64,000 nt of DNA from Diprion similis (GCF_021155765.1 NC_060115.1:620001-684000); one strand, 5' to 3'; counted from the stretch's first letter, positions 25,825-38,494 are shown. Notes: generated by a model not told the origin, from the sequence alone. Made by a program: numbers and translations.

Positions 25825-28800
25825 AGTTCAACTCGTAGATATTTCCGCTGGATGGTTCAGTTTTGCTGCCACAGTTGCGTATGAACGATGGCTGTACGGT
25901 GTATAGTTGTTGCCGCCATAATATGCATTTTAAACTGTGTGATACAGTTCACAGATTGCTACAGAATATTGTGCATCTGCCCGCGAGCTTCAATCAGTCA
26001 TCAAGTCGTCTTTCGCAGTTTCACCTTGGCCTTGAATGAACGGGGGCATGAAATCACCTTTGTAACCTCGGACCCCATGAATGATCCAACTTTAACAAAC
26101 TACACGGAAATTGACATCGGTTTTCTTTACGGATCGAATTCCGTTACGGTTCTTGATGTAAAGGATTGGTTTGGCTCGTTTGATAAATTGAGCGCCATGG
26201 CGAATTTACAAACTGTTCAAATTCTGCAGCATCCGGAGTTGAGGAAGATATATTCAGCGGGTAGTAACGAAACGTTTGACATGGTGCTGCTCGAGATGTT
26301 ATACTGGCCTGCTTTCTTCGCACTGGGAAAACGATTCGATGCACCGATTATAGGTGAGTTAACTCGTATGGAAGTTGAATTTAATTTCTCGTTCTGAGAG
26401 TGTTGAACAGAATTAGTATTTGCCCGTTGAAGGATTGTCACCCTTGGGACTCACGATGAACGTTCAGTACGCGCTGGGCAATCCCATTATGACGTCGCAT
26501 CCATCGAATTGGGAACTTTACTCGAAATCTTCACCGCTGACGTTTTGGCAAAGGTTGGAAAATTTCGTGAGCTTCTGGAGGTTTCTCCGTTATTACAAAA
26601 GCCATCACGTTATGGAGCAAGCAGCAATCGCACGAAAATACTTCGGGGAAGATATTCCCGATCTCGACGAATTGGAGAAAAATGTCAGTCTCGTTTTCGC
26701 CAATCAACAGACACCTATTTCCTTCCCGAGGCCGGACGTTCGAAAAATTGTTGACATCGCCGGCTTTCACGTTTCTCGAGAGACCCAACCTTTACCTGAG
26801 GTACTTTTGCGGACAGTTGAATCTATTTGATTACCTGAAATAGTTCCGAAATAATTCCGATCGATTCGTTTCGAAGCGCGATGACTCCCAGAGATGTAAT
26901 GAAGTTGTATTGTTTCACAGGGCCTCAAAAACATCTTGGACGGGGCTACGCAAGGGTTTGTTTACATGAGTCTTGGTTCGAACATGAAAAGTAGCATGCT
27001 GCCGATTGCGACGCGGAATGAGTTAATGGCAGCATTCTCAAAGTTGCCGTACAAAGTGTTGTGGAAATTTGAGAACGACGCTCTTCCGGACAAGCCGGAA
27101 AACGTTCACGTCATGAAATGGATCCCACAACAAGCTGTTTTGGGTATTTTTTTAGTTCATTTACTGCCATGAATAATGCTTCAAGATTTAATTTCACTTG
27201 AATTGATAACATTCGCTGATTAAGATTGCAACGCACTTGAAACATCACGATAAATGCACAATCACAGCAACAAGGAATACGGGTTTGCAGTCATAATACA
27301 AATAATCGTGCGGCACACCATAATTTATTTTGCCCGTTGCCGGAATTGTCCTCGAACTAATTGTGCGTTGAGCCACTAAAGATACAACATTAGAACTGCT
27401 GTCGCGAAAAGATGATCATTATAAAGACTCATAGAGGAACGAAGTGGGTCTCTTTCATACCTTGTTTGCAGCGCATCCGAATCTGAAAGTCTTCGTGTAC
27501 CAAGGAGGTCTCCAAAGCACTGAGGAGACCGTGTCTCATGGAGTTCCCATTGTCGGAATACCAACTTGGGGCGACCAAAGAATGCAGATCGACAAAATGG
27601 TGTCACTCGGAGTCGGGAAGAAATTGGAGCTCGGCACAATGAACAGGAAGGAGATCGAAGAAGCGATTCGAACTGTAGCGTCCAGCAAGAGGTACGTCAT
27701 CAATTATGCATATTGCATTAGCGTCATTGGTGATTATTTCACTGTCTGCTTCCTCGAAATTGTCAATTTTCAGCTACAAGGATGAAATGGTGAAGTTGAG
27801 CACGCTGTTGAAAGAAAATTCTCAACATCTGCTGGAAAATGCAATCTGGTGGACGGAGCACGTGCTTCGTCACAAAGGAGCCTCACATTTGCACTCCGTC
27901 ACGGCTGACGATCCGTGGTACCGTCGACAGGACATGGATATAATTGTTTTTATATCAGTTGGAACCACCGTAGTTTTAATTGTCTTCTGCTACGTCTCCT
28001 ACAAGCTGCTAATCGCTGTTGTCAGTACGTGCGAATCGCAATCACTGGAGAAGAAAAAAAAATGGAATTGATCTAACATCATTAGTTTCACGTTAGCGTT
28101 ATGTGAATATTTAAGTTTGGCACGATTTGTACATTATCAATCCTTGACGAGTGTTTGAGAAAATTGGTTGCGTCACACGTACGGATGGTCAATATCCGAC
28201 AAGTGTGATGACATGGCGCATCTTGTCTCCTACTGCGTACACATTAGTACTCATGCGATTGCAGCACTCGTATCCGTGTAAACGAACTTTGTACTCATCG
28301 GCAATCTCCCGATTTCTGTACCTGTAACACAATATACTCTTATAAATAAACCATAATGATTCATTCGGAACTACACTATTCCTCCGCAAAATAAGATCGT
28401 TTTATTCTTGAGTCAGCTGTAATTTGTAAAGGTAAATAGCAGGCACATGTCATGTTTACTTTCATTTCAAACGCAAAAGTTGCCGTAATTCAAGTATACT
28501 GTTGCCTTGCTATCGAAACGGTATGTACAAACACCTGCAGACCGCGTTCAGCTGACTAAACATAAATTTTTGACAACAGCTGCGTATCGTATCAGAAGTA
28601 AGCGTACCCGAAACACATTTCTGCTACTTTAATACTGCTACATGAAAAATTAGCATAGGAGATACACTTTGGAATTACATAATCATACTTCGTTACCCGA
28701 CTTCGTAGCTTCGCATGCATGGAAGTCTGGAGACCAATATTGTTCAGCATATCAAGCTCGGCGTATCCAGACATAGTTTCTTGACCCCAGACCATGTAAT

Positions 28801-30292
28801 GAACGATGAATATTCTTTCTGCGGATAACAAAGATCGTTAAGTCAACAATCGTTATGAACCGTGCAGCTATGCCCAATAGACATAATGTAATAATATCCT
28901 TTAGCTGACTCATTATTGCTTCGAAAATAAATGTCATAAATTTCTTTGATACTGAATTTTCCGGATTCTAAAAGGATTTGAATCATAATCAGACAAACTT
29001 TAATTAGTTGGTTCATTATTGACTATTGCGTATCTTCGATGTGATTCCTGTTGATGGAAAATTTCCATGTTGATTACGTGGACACTTTTTTTCTGCCCAT
29101 TTCTTCAGTCAAAAGATGAATTGTATTATATGTTACGACGATAACGAATGACGTTTACTATAGGTCAACATGCAATCACAATACAACGATCAGGGCTCTA
29201 AGTTACAGAAAATTGATAGAGGGCAACAGGGGGGTGTTTGGCTATGATATTATAGTTCCGTTCCAGGGTTAAGGGCTGCCCACATAAAGTAGAAACGTAT
29301 TTGATGCTCAATACCATTTCTTATCGAGCCATGAAATCTATAAATAATACCCGCCTTGTTTCGGACGTAAACGGTAGCGATGTCGTATAATTGCCCCTCG
29401 TTAACTTTCCTCTCGATTAATCGGTGGCTTATAGCTGCCACGCGAACTTCTGACTGGAAGCACATTGCCGCAACTATTACTACACCAAGGCCATATCACT
29501 GCGACCCTTCTCTTGCTCTAAGGATTCCGAAGGATTCCCGTTTCCTGAAGCGTGGTTTCCGAGGTTATGAATTTCCAAAGAATTCGCGAGATTACGAGTT
29601 CTTCAATATCTCCTGCGTGGAAATTGATATCGGCTGGACCATCCGAATATAAATTCTGGTTGTTTTTGACCATTTTTCCCAAGCCCCTCAAACGAAACCA
29701 CTGCGACCTCGTCATTTTGTGGGGCGTCCGAAAAGCGGGTAACACTGCAGCTTACCGATTAGTATGCTAGTGATGCAAGATATGCAAGAAATTAATTTTT
29801 GGTTCATGTATTGAGACCGATCGCAATGTCTGCATTCAACGATACATTCACACGATGGAAAGAATGCGTTGGTCAACGACCATTTAAAGATCGACGGAAC
29901 TCTTTGAAGACTGAATAAACATCATACCCAATCGCAAGTAGCCGTCCATAAACTAAGTAAGATTATTTCCGAAGATTTTTGGTCAACGGCCAGGCTGAGC
30001 GAGGTTCGATTTAGGTTTTCATGCTCATACCTATGCAAAAATATTGTTACATGCAAATCAGAAACTTCGTTGAATTCGTGCCTGTAGCTGATTTACTGAA
30101 GGGGTGGGGGGGGATTGTTTAAAAAGATGGCTGATGCTAGAAGGTGGGAGAGGGGGCGGGGCGGAGAAAATGCGGCGTGATGTACTAGCATAGATATATG
30201 TGTACCAAGACTCGGGACGAGACTGCCGAGTAATAGCTGGTAGATATTGCGAAACCCGCGGAGAGTGATAAAAGTAAATCCCACACCTTTCC
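25825..30292. repeat. Tandem duplication, unit 2 (contains UGT-C)
   Basis: Second copy of the unit at 21550-25810, about 4.47 kb. It is longer mainly because about 170 bp lie between the UGT-C stop codon and its poly(A) signal that are absent after UGT-B (about 28139-28315), plus smaller indels further on. Homology stops at about 30292, after CCCACACCTTT. The offset between copies grows from 4273 bp in the gene to about 4490 bp at the end. Confidence 0.9.
25888..28071 (+). CDS. UGT-C: UDP-glycosyltransferase, 524 aa, complete
   Basis: Five exons: 25888-26353, 26433-26800, 26921-27143, 27472-27691 and 27774-28071. Each has exactly the same length and phase as in UGT-B. The gene has the same signal peptide region, His38 in I-S-H-Q, G-F-V-Y-M-S-L-G, the F-V-Y-Q-G-G-L-Q-S-T-E-E signature, one C-terminal membrane helix and the K-K-K-W-N ER-retrieval tail. 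Differences from UGT-B cluster in exon 1: Lys to Glu in L-N-K-R-G, and several changes in the segment before I-L-Q-H-P-E-L. Exon 1 encodes part of the acceptor-binding half, so acceptor preference could differ, but that is inference. Poly(A) signal at 28345-28350. No disabling change seen. Confidence 0.93.
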
Positions 30293-31575
30293 GTAGTTTC
30301 GCTAAAATTTGCGGGCAAATTGCTTACTGGAATCCCGTGGGGAGTAAAAGAATACACCAAAGTTCGCGCAATAAATCAGATATAAGTTAGCCACAATATT
30401 TTCATTCACACTATGCAACGGCAGAGAATGTAGTGCACTTTTAATTACGACCTGCTGCGATGTCGTGATTTTCCGTGAACTTCGGTTTTCCCAAAAAAGT
30501 TCTAAAACTTTCAAAGCCTCCGATTTATCGATTCGCTGCGGTTCAGCGGCTGGCCCGTCAATCAATAACAACCAGACATGTTCATTAGTTTGATCAGCAT
30601 CATCATTCTTGTGGGGTTTGGAGAAGTCATCCACGTCCGAGTAACTCTGAGTGGTTTCGTTTGTACACAGTTACAGAGCACAATAATCAAGTTACCGCTG
30701 GATTGCTAATGACATTGTCGTTGTCCACGTACTCTTTTCTTTTATATTTCCAATGATCGTAATGAACTTTGGACAAGACGTTAAATTGAATCAGGCCAAG
30801 CCCGTGGTAAATATCAAGCTATACCCACACCGATTTGTGTCCAGATTCTTACAGTGACGCATACTAATCGATGTATTATTTTGACCTAATCGTTACACCG
30901 CGGCGTAAGTTTCCAACAACCGCTACATTGCGTCTCAAAAGTTGCGTGAAAATATTTCCTTGGACTCACCATAATCGACAAAACGATAACCTTGAGAGCT
31001 TGACAAGTCTCAAAGGTTACTTCAAATGTCGGGGTCCACTTACACGCGACCTCGGTCAGCGACGACGAACACAAAATCAACAGTATTGCTTCAGGAATCA
31101 TCCACGGAATTCCAGAGTTGATGAGGGTGTTTTTCCCTTGATATTTTATTTGCACCGTAGAAAGTAAATGCAGGGCATATTCCAAGTCACAGGTCAATGA
31201 ATTATACATCATATGCGGCTCGGCAGTAAGTGTTTAAGCCAGGGTGGAAGGAATGCCGGAGGAATACAAAGCATTAGAGAGATTTCTCTGGAGAGCTGAA
31301 TGGACCCTGGTACACAACTTTACTGCTGTTGGTTTTTTCTTGGCTCTTCAGCTCTCCGCGGATTAGTCCACCTTCTTGAATCGACTTAAATATAGCAGGT
31401 CATTGAGTGAAGCGATAATGTAAAAAAACAACAAATTACTGCAATGTTTTTTAGCCTCCGTTAGTGAACTTTATTGTTTCATTTAGATTCCGTATTGGGC
31501 TTGATAACACGTGTCACGCTTACCATATTTGGTGAGGTGCAGGTTCTCCTTACATAGACCTATCCGATATGCCAA
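28072..31575. other. Spacer between UGT and GH1 clusters
   Basis: Up to about 30292 this is the second copy of the duplicated flank. From 30293 to 31469 I see no recognisable gene. An open frame on the minus strand (30302-30634, 110 codons) has no known motif and is probably chance. A short inverted repeat, GGAGAGCTGA at 31290-31299 against TCAGCTCTCC at 31348-31357, could form a hairpin. TTTATT at 31470-31475 is a candidate poly(A) signal (AATAAA on minus) for GH1-1. Confidence 0.5.
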
Positions 31576-33780
31576 TTACGATAACAGGAAAGTTTCTTTT
31601 CCGTGTGTTGAGACACAAAGATTTGTACGCTTGGCGAATTTTTTATCGCTGGCAAAAAGCTCCTCGTTGATATGTTCGGGCAGCCGTCGTTTCGAAATCA
31701 GATCACGGTAATACTCTCCAGATTTCTTGATTGTCCGTGGTCTGGACGGGTCTTCGAAGTCGACGTAATACAATCCAAACCGCATCCTAAAAAATAATAG
31801 TTTCTTGAATTGTTCACCGATCGTGAATGGCCGCTATCACGTTCCATCTAAATCCAAATCCCTTGCATCTATTTATTTCTATCCAAACCCCAAAAACTCT
31901 CCAGGGCTTCTGCTAGAGGCTCTTGAACAGTCGGGCAGCTGAAAAGAGTGAAAAAGCTTACGTGTATCCCTGGATCCATTCAAAATTGTCCATGAGGCTC
32001 CAATGGGTGTAACCAGTAATGTTTATCTTGTCGCGATGAATAGCTATAAGTAGCTCTGCCAGATAGCGATGCACGTAACGAATACGTTCCCAGTCTTCAA
32101 GTTTCGATGAACCATCCTCTGGCCAACCATTTTCCGTGACGATTATCTCACGATCGCCATACTCATTTCTTATCCACCGGAACATGTTGCCGAACTCTAC
32201 CGGATTTTCCTGCAAAAGGTGATAAAAGATTCCTCAGTGGAAAATGAGGAATGTCATTTTTTCAACAAACTCGTTTTTATCACCTTGTGCCAGAAGCACA
32301 TGGATTCCGGCCAATCCAAGCCGTCGTTCGTTAATTTTACACCACAGTCGTTGATCCAGCTTGCTTCTGTGGCGGCTGGATTGGGAATGGTGAGTAGCGC
32401 AGTGTACGTATTGACGGCAATGAAGTCAGCAGTGCCTCTGATCAAGTCGACCCAATATTTTCCAAGTTCCGGAAGTCGAGATCTCGGGAAACCCTGCTGC
32501 GCACTTTTCTCCGCGATGGCGTCTTTCATTATTTGGGGGTAGTCACCCTGTGCGCTGAAAATCGGGTGGGCGAACCATCCGAATTTGAACTGCTTCGCCT
32601 TTTCAGCGAGTGCAACGTCTTCGGGGGCATCGGTTTTAGGCACATACCCAAACCAGTGAATGACCATCGATATGCGACCTAATCAGGTGCATGCAGCCAG
32701 GGTGAATCAGTCTTCGAGGTTTTATAGAAGATGTGAAATACTACTGGTATGAAATCTCACCTTTCTGTTTACTCTTGAACCTTTCCTGATATAAATGGTA
32801 AGCTTTCGCGTGGGACTTGAGCAGTGTTTGGCCGACAAGATAAACTCCAACGCCAGGCGAGTGCGTCGCTGGTGCTAAGCCAACTCCGCCATGACTAAGT
32901 GTTGCGATCACCCAAGGCTCGTTAAAGGTGAACCAAGTTTTCACCTGGAAAATGCAATGCTTTCCATCAGAATCTTTAAGGAATCATCAAAATCAGCTGG
33001 CTTACCCTGTCCCCGAAATTCTCGAACAAGACTTCCGCGTAGTCCGTGTAATAGTCGACCAGTGCCTCGTTTTGCCAGCCTCCGAGTTCCTGCAGGGGCT
33101 GTGGCAGGTCCCAGTGGAATATGGTTCCCATTGGTTCGATTCCTCGAGCAATCAGTCCGTCAATCAAATTGTTATAATACCGAATTCCGTCTGGGTTAAT
33201 CTTATTTGTGAATCCCGTTGGCAAGATCCGGGACCAAGAGAAGGAGAATCGGTAAAAATCAACCTGTGCAGATGGAGTCTCGTAATTTATCAGCATTTAG
33301 CTACGTAATTGTGGATTTTTTGTGTGGGTACGTACTCCAAGATCGTCGAGAATTTTTATGTCTTCTTCGTATTTGTGATACGAGTCACAAGCGATGTCTC
33401 CATTGTGTCCTTTCTCGACGGTATCGGGTTTCGAATGGGTCATGCGGTCCCAGATATTTTCACCTTTGCCTAAGTTCACAAAATTGAAAAATTTATAACG
33501 TAGGTTATACCGGGTTTCCCATTTTAATGTAAAATGGGACGTCCGGTATAGTAAACATCGAAAGCAGTCGCTAAATTGAGATTCGTAGGTGAGGTTTTGA
33601 ACGTCACTCACTGAACTTAAAGAAATTGATAAATCTACTTTATGAACTGTAAGAGACTTTATGCCCAAAAAATTAAGTCCACTTGCCTCCTTCATTCCAG
33701 CCACCTTCTATTTGATACGAAGCTGTTCCAACGCCAAATTTGAACCCCTTGGGAAACGTTGTTTCTTTTGTGCCGGCCAT
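31576..33780 (-). CDS. GH1-1: family 1 beta-glucosidase-like, cytosolic type, 507 aa
   Basis: Seven coding exons: 33687-33780, 33336-33469, 33006-33263, 32761-32944, 32284-32678, 31962-32209 and 31576-31786 (1524 nt with stop). The protein opens [13 protein letters not shown] with no hydrophobic leader, so a cytosolic enzyme is likely, unlike its neighbours. GH1 hallmarks: Y-Q-I-E-G-G-W, F-H-W-D-L-P, acid/base Glu171 in T-F-N-E-P, nucleophile Glu381 in V-T-E-N-G-W, and W-S-L-M-D-N-F-E-W. Two intron positions (after F-G-D-R, and within K-G-R) are not shared with GH1-2 to GH1-7. The introns after W-N-E-G, D-L-G, W-H-K and G-Y-T are shared. The first coding intron has a GC donor (33686-33685). 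A TAG acceptor nine bases before the ATG implies a non-coding first exon. Substrate not predictable; aryl or alkyl beta-glucosides are typical. Confidence 0.92.
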
Positions 33781-33789
33781 GGTTCCAGA

Positions 33790-35915
33790 CTAAAAATTAA
33801 GGCCTGTTATTGGGAACACTATGCAAATACAAATTTCGTTTATGCGACCAAAGTTCTAACTGAATATATTGATGTTCTCTATGAGAAGGAATGGAAACTG
33901 TTCAACTGACATTTTACAGAGCAGCTGCTTTGACTGCCAAATATTGAATATCTGTGATATCCAAAGTCTACGTATTTATATGAGAGAAGGGGGGAATGAA
34001 ATTCATCAGCTGACGTCGATAGTGAACTCACACATGGCGGTTTGTCCGTAAAATTTATCAAAAAGAAGTGTGCATGTAGAGAGCAAACGACAGGAAACAT
34101 GATACTTCACTGCATTTTATATATTTGATACACTAATTTTTAAAATAAAATTGTACGCTCCGATTTTGAAATTTGTTATCACCGGATGTGAGTTAATTAT
34201 TTCCCCAAATTATTGTTGCGTTACTTGAAAGATATGGTAGATCCCGAAGGAAATTCTCATAAATGGATAACAGGCATTTCATGTCAATTGTGACAAAATT
34301 ATTCTTTTTATAAATTACTGGGCTATATTGATTTGATTTAAGTAAAGCAGTAACAAACAAAAACATATAATACAATTCTGTTTCAAGATTTTACCAGAAT
34401 AGGTGAATCTTTTATTAAATATTGGATCAATTCATATTTCATTATCAAAGATTCATTGTTGCAAAGATCATGATATTTATTTTGACACAAGTTATTAGAT
34501 TTTCATTCATCTATCCCATTCATACTGTTCAAATTGTTGCAATAGTTAAAATACGTCTCTTCATTAATAATCAATTTCGTTATCTCCATTGTATCTTGAT
34601 CTAATTTAGTTCGATTTGGTTGTTAAATTTGAAAAGGTTCCAGCAAAAGTCCCTAGTGATCTGCCTTTTGCTTTTTATTGACAAAAAAAAAAAAAAAAAA
34701 TTATCTGAGAAAATTGTTTTGACAAATTACAATTGAATCAAATTTGATTTGAAAAATCTTACTGAAAAACTGACTATCAACTGACTGAAAATATGGTTAC
34801 TGATTGAAGTGAGTTAGTCATTATCAGCTGAGGCAAGAACTAAGCCCAATAAATTTTATATTTGCAAAAAAAGTACTAGCAAATTACAAGAGGATTAATA
34901 GAGTCTGATTTTTATGGTACACGTCCACTTACCTTCCAGTTTTCCGGATCACGAACAAGCAAAGTACTACTGCACTTTTCTTTCTACAAATTCTGTCGGC
35001 AAGAGCTCGTCACAATCTGACCCAAACTAATCTGCTTCACCCAAAGACTTTCCGTTCTATACCTGCTACAAGATATATCCTCACCTCGTCTATTTTTAGA
35101 GCTGTCCTATGGGCGCATTCTTTCCCTGCCATAGAAGAATTCAAGGTTTCGACAGCCTCAGAGGAACATCTGTTTGGATCGTTCAACTTTACCCGGCAAC
35201 TGGCTTTCTTTCGTTCGAATTTTAGTGTAGCAGTATATTAATTTTCACAAAGTAGAATTATCCAGAATACCTTTGGAATTTTTTTCATTATAATTTTTCT
35301 TATCACGTTTTACTTTATGATACATTAATTCTAGAAAAATAATAGATACATACTTATATAGTCTAAGTATAAAATCAGACGTAATTATAATATGAAAATA
35401 CTTCGGATTCTCATTGATGAACCGAGCGTCTTCTCGTAACAGTTTATATCGTCCACGCACTGTTCAGCATATTTATTTTGGGAGACCGAATATATAACGA
35501 CGAATTCTAATAACGTAAACCCACTGAAACACTAACTTGTCACATTACTCTTGGTGTTTCTACTCGCACCTTCATTATTCTGCAAAAATTTAAATGACCA
35601 TGTAGGGTCAACTGCAAGCCACATGCAAACATGACTAGTCGGTCTACGTGGCCGTTGCATATTGATTGACAAAATTGGTTATTTACTTATCAGTGAGCTC
35701 TTTCTCTTAGCGTTTATCAATGTTTTCGTGAAATTGCAAGGTTCTTAGCTTTTAAGTCTCTCTTTCCGCGGTATCAACTCTCCGTCAATCTCTATCACAG
35801 CAAATAATATTGGATAAGATTACAGAGAAACACAACGAACGAAAATTATAACGCGTATGAAATATGGATATTATATGAAATAACGTAGGTGTATCAGGAA
35901 CGGCATATAGTTCAT
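33790..35915. other. Upstream intron/spacer of GH1-1
   Basis: Very AT-rich stretch with an A run near 34682-34699. It probably contains the first intron of GH1-1 and its promoter. No coding sequence recognised. Confidence 0.45.
34933..34995 (-). other. Candidate 5' non-coding exon of GH1-1
   Basis: On the minus strand a strong donor, GGAAG|GTAAGTGG, ends at 34933. It would splice to the TAG acceptor at 33790-33792, nine bases before the GH1-1 start codon. The segment upstream of the donor has no ATG, fitting a 5' untranslated exon. The upstream edge is a guess. Confidence 0.35.
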
Positions 35916-37951
35916 CTACAAGTACTCGGTCAGAGGCTGCAGCTTCCGAGTTCTTAAAACAATTTTCCACCATTCCACCGACAGTTTGGGTGTCCGAGTT
36001 CTGTTTGAACTATTAAAGTCCACATGTAAAATCCCAAATCGTTCTCTGAAAAGTGATTTCCCAAAATTATAAGCTCAAATCCGACCGCTGAAGAAAGTTC
36101 ACTCCAATTCACTCACGTATATCCTCTATTCCATTCGAAATTGTCGAGAAGACTCCATATGGTATAAAGTGGTACGTTGCACCCATCTCGTTTGACCGCT
36201 GTAATGAGTTCCTTCAGGTACGAGTAGAAGTAACCAATCCTCTGATGGTCAGTCAGTGTTCCCGAGTCAGAAACGCCATTCTCGAGAACATAAACAGGCG
36301 GGTTACGGTATTCATTCTTAATCTTTCTGAGAATATCTCCGAAGCCGAACGGAGTCACCTGAAATCAAAAGTGGCAATAAGTGAGGAGAGTGCCATAAGA
36401 ATCGGTTCCAAATTCACTATACACCAACCCTTAGCCAGGCAGAAGCTGTCTGAGGCCAGCTGGGATCCACGCTTATCTCCAGACCAGCGTCAAGGCCAAA
36501 CACGTCGTCTGCTTTTTTTGTTCTAGGGGCTACCTGGAAGGTGGTGTAATGATTCAGTCCAAAGTAGTCGGCAGTTCCTCTGCGAAAAATGGGAAGACAT
36601 TGAAGTAAATACGCCTGGGAATGAAACGGACTCCAATCTGTTTGGTCGATACTAACCTGATGTAATTGATCCATTTCGGCGAAAATTTCGGCAGCCTTGA
36701 TCTGGGGTAACCTTCGGTTTTGCTGTTCCGAGCGATGTTACGCTTCATAACTTCTGGGTAGTCTCCGGTTTCGGAAAAAATTGGGTGAGCGATCCATCCG
36801 CAGGAGAATTGAAATGATGTTTCGACAGACGCGTCATCTCCCGGAATCTTGGCTATCTGACCTCCGCAAGGTATCACGATGCCGATCTTTCCATTTTGGG
36901 ATTTTCGAAATTCTCTGTCGTAAATGCGGTACGCTCTGGCGTGGGCCTTTAACACGTTATGACCGCACATATATCCCCCCGTCGGAGCGAGTTGTTTTCC
37001 TGAAAAGAATCATCTCGAATAAAAGAGATATATTCTGCCTGAATATAGAAGAAAGAACGCGTCCTGAAATACCTGGAGCCTTACAACCATCCTCATAGCC
37101 CTCTGTACAAAATGCATTTGGCTCGTTTATCGTGGCAAATATTTTCACCTTCGGTCCAAGCTCCCTGAATACCACCCTAGCGTAGTCGCCAAACCACTTG
37201 ACTATCATGTTGTTCATCCAACCACCTTGTTCCTCGATCACCTGCGGGTGATCCCAATGATACAGAGTGACGATGGGTTCGATGTTATTGCGGAGTAGTT
37301 CGTCGATCAGATTTTTGTAGTAACGAATTCCATCTTCACTGACTTTGTCCGCGTAGCCAGTTGGCAAGATGCGAGACCAGCTGAGCGAGAATCGATAGTG
37401 ATCGAGCTGAGCGTGAAATGAATTAAAAAATTAGTGAAGCTTGTTCGGAGTACACATTTTCAGGTGGAATGAGTATGAAAGTACTAACTCCAATCTCCTT
37501 GAGCCATTTAACGTCTTCCTCGTATTTGTGGTATGAATCACAAGCAATGTCACCGTTACTTTCACCTACAATCCGCCATGGTTCTGTGTGCGTGAAATTA
37601 TCCCACACATTGTGACCTTTATCTGCAGATTGTAATGTAATACGGATCATAAAATAAGTCAAATTTCAAGAGTATTGAACGCTTATCAAAACCACATGCG
37701 ATTTGCAAGCTCCATACCACTTGCGTTCCAGCCGCCTTCAATTTGATACGCCGCTCCTGCAGCTCCGATACGAAATCCCTCAGGAAAAGTGAGATAATCA
37801 TTGTCATGACAGAAAACACTGAGGGTAAAGAAAACATTAGAATTACGCGTAAGGTCTTCACGGTTTATCTCATAACTTGAAGTTGAGTTGGCACTTACTA
37901 TGAGATCAGCAAGGAAAGCAACAAAAAACTCCAGGAGAGTGTAGCGGTCAT
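35916..37951 (-). CDS. GH1-2: secreted family 1 beta-glucosidase/myrosinase-like, 495 aa
   Basis: Eight exons: 37899-37951, 37718-37818, 37489-37622, 37073-37406, 36657-36999, 36429-36579, 36117-36358 and 35916-36045 (1488 nt with stop). Exon 1 encodes a signal peptide (M-T-A-T-L-S-W-S-F-L-L-L-S-L-L). GH1 motifs: F-P-E-G-F-R-I-G, Y-Q-I-E-G-G-W, Y-H-W-D-H-P, acid/base Glu191 in T-I-N-E-P-N, F-G-L-N-H-Y-T, nucleophile Glu398 in V-L-E-N-G-V, and W-S-L-L-D-N-F-E-W. Phases 2, 1, 0, 1, 2, 0, 2 equal those of GH1-3 to GH1-7. The residue after E-N-G is Val where paralogues have Tyr. It is the most divergent of the secreted set. A fragment of a related gene survives at 44542-44635. Both catalytic glutamates are present, so activity is expected. 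Natural substrate unknown. Confidence 0.92.
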
Positions 37952-38274
37952 AACAGAAACTCTGTGATTTTGGAGTTGGAGTATTAGTTTAATTTTACTG
38001 GTGAATTTTTTTTTAATCAACCGTCACTTGCAAAGCGAGCTGTGAAACTAAGTATATCTCGCTCGTTCCCGGGTGATTCTGATATCAGCGGAGTGATTCA
38101 TTTCACAGTGGGAGATAACAAGTCTGCTGCAATTATTTTTTCCGTTCCGGTGCATAATCAACACCACAGCTTTGTTCTTTGTGGTTAGTAGAATTCAGGT
38201 TGAAAGTAACGTCTGAATGTTGTTGAGAAAATAAAAATTTCTTTCCTCATTGCAGCTCAAGTCACAGTCGCTTA

Positions 38275-38494
38275 TGCCTTATGCGTCTGCGTCCGTCGTA
38301 GTTGTATTCAGTAACAAATGAATCGACCTGTGTATTGTGTGCATGCTATTCATTTAAGAACTGAATCTCGTGATAATCCAACACTTATGAACTCATATCT
38401 CGTTATCAATATGATAACGATATCATGCTAAAACGCTAATGGGAGCAATGATATATTTTGTTTATCCGCTCAGAAAATGGAGAATTAAGTATTG
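38275..38494. repeat. Duplicated intergenic block A, copy 1
   Basis: Matches about 44980-45200 along its length. Both share GCGTCCGTCG, TATCAATATGATAACGATAT and ATGATATATTTTGTTTAT in order, with scattered substitutions. Non-coding. Confidence 0.8.

Noticed and set aside
30302-30634. 110-codon open frame on the minus strand next to the UGT duplication
   Set aside because: No motif recognised and it lies outside both duplicated units; insufficient support as a gene.
33661-33700. Ordinary GT donor for the first coding intron of GH1-1
   Set aside because: The only nearby GT (in GGCAAGTGG) gives a frame that does not join to exon 2; the GC donor does and matches the paralogous position.
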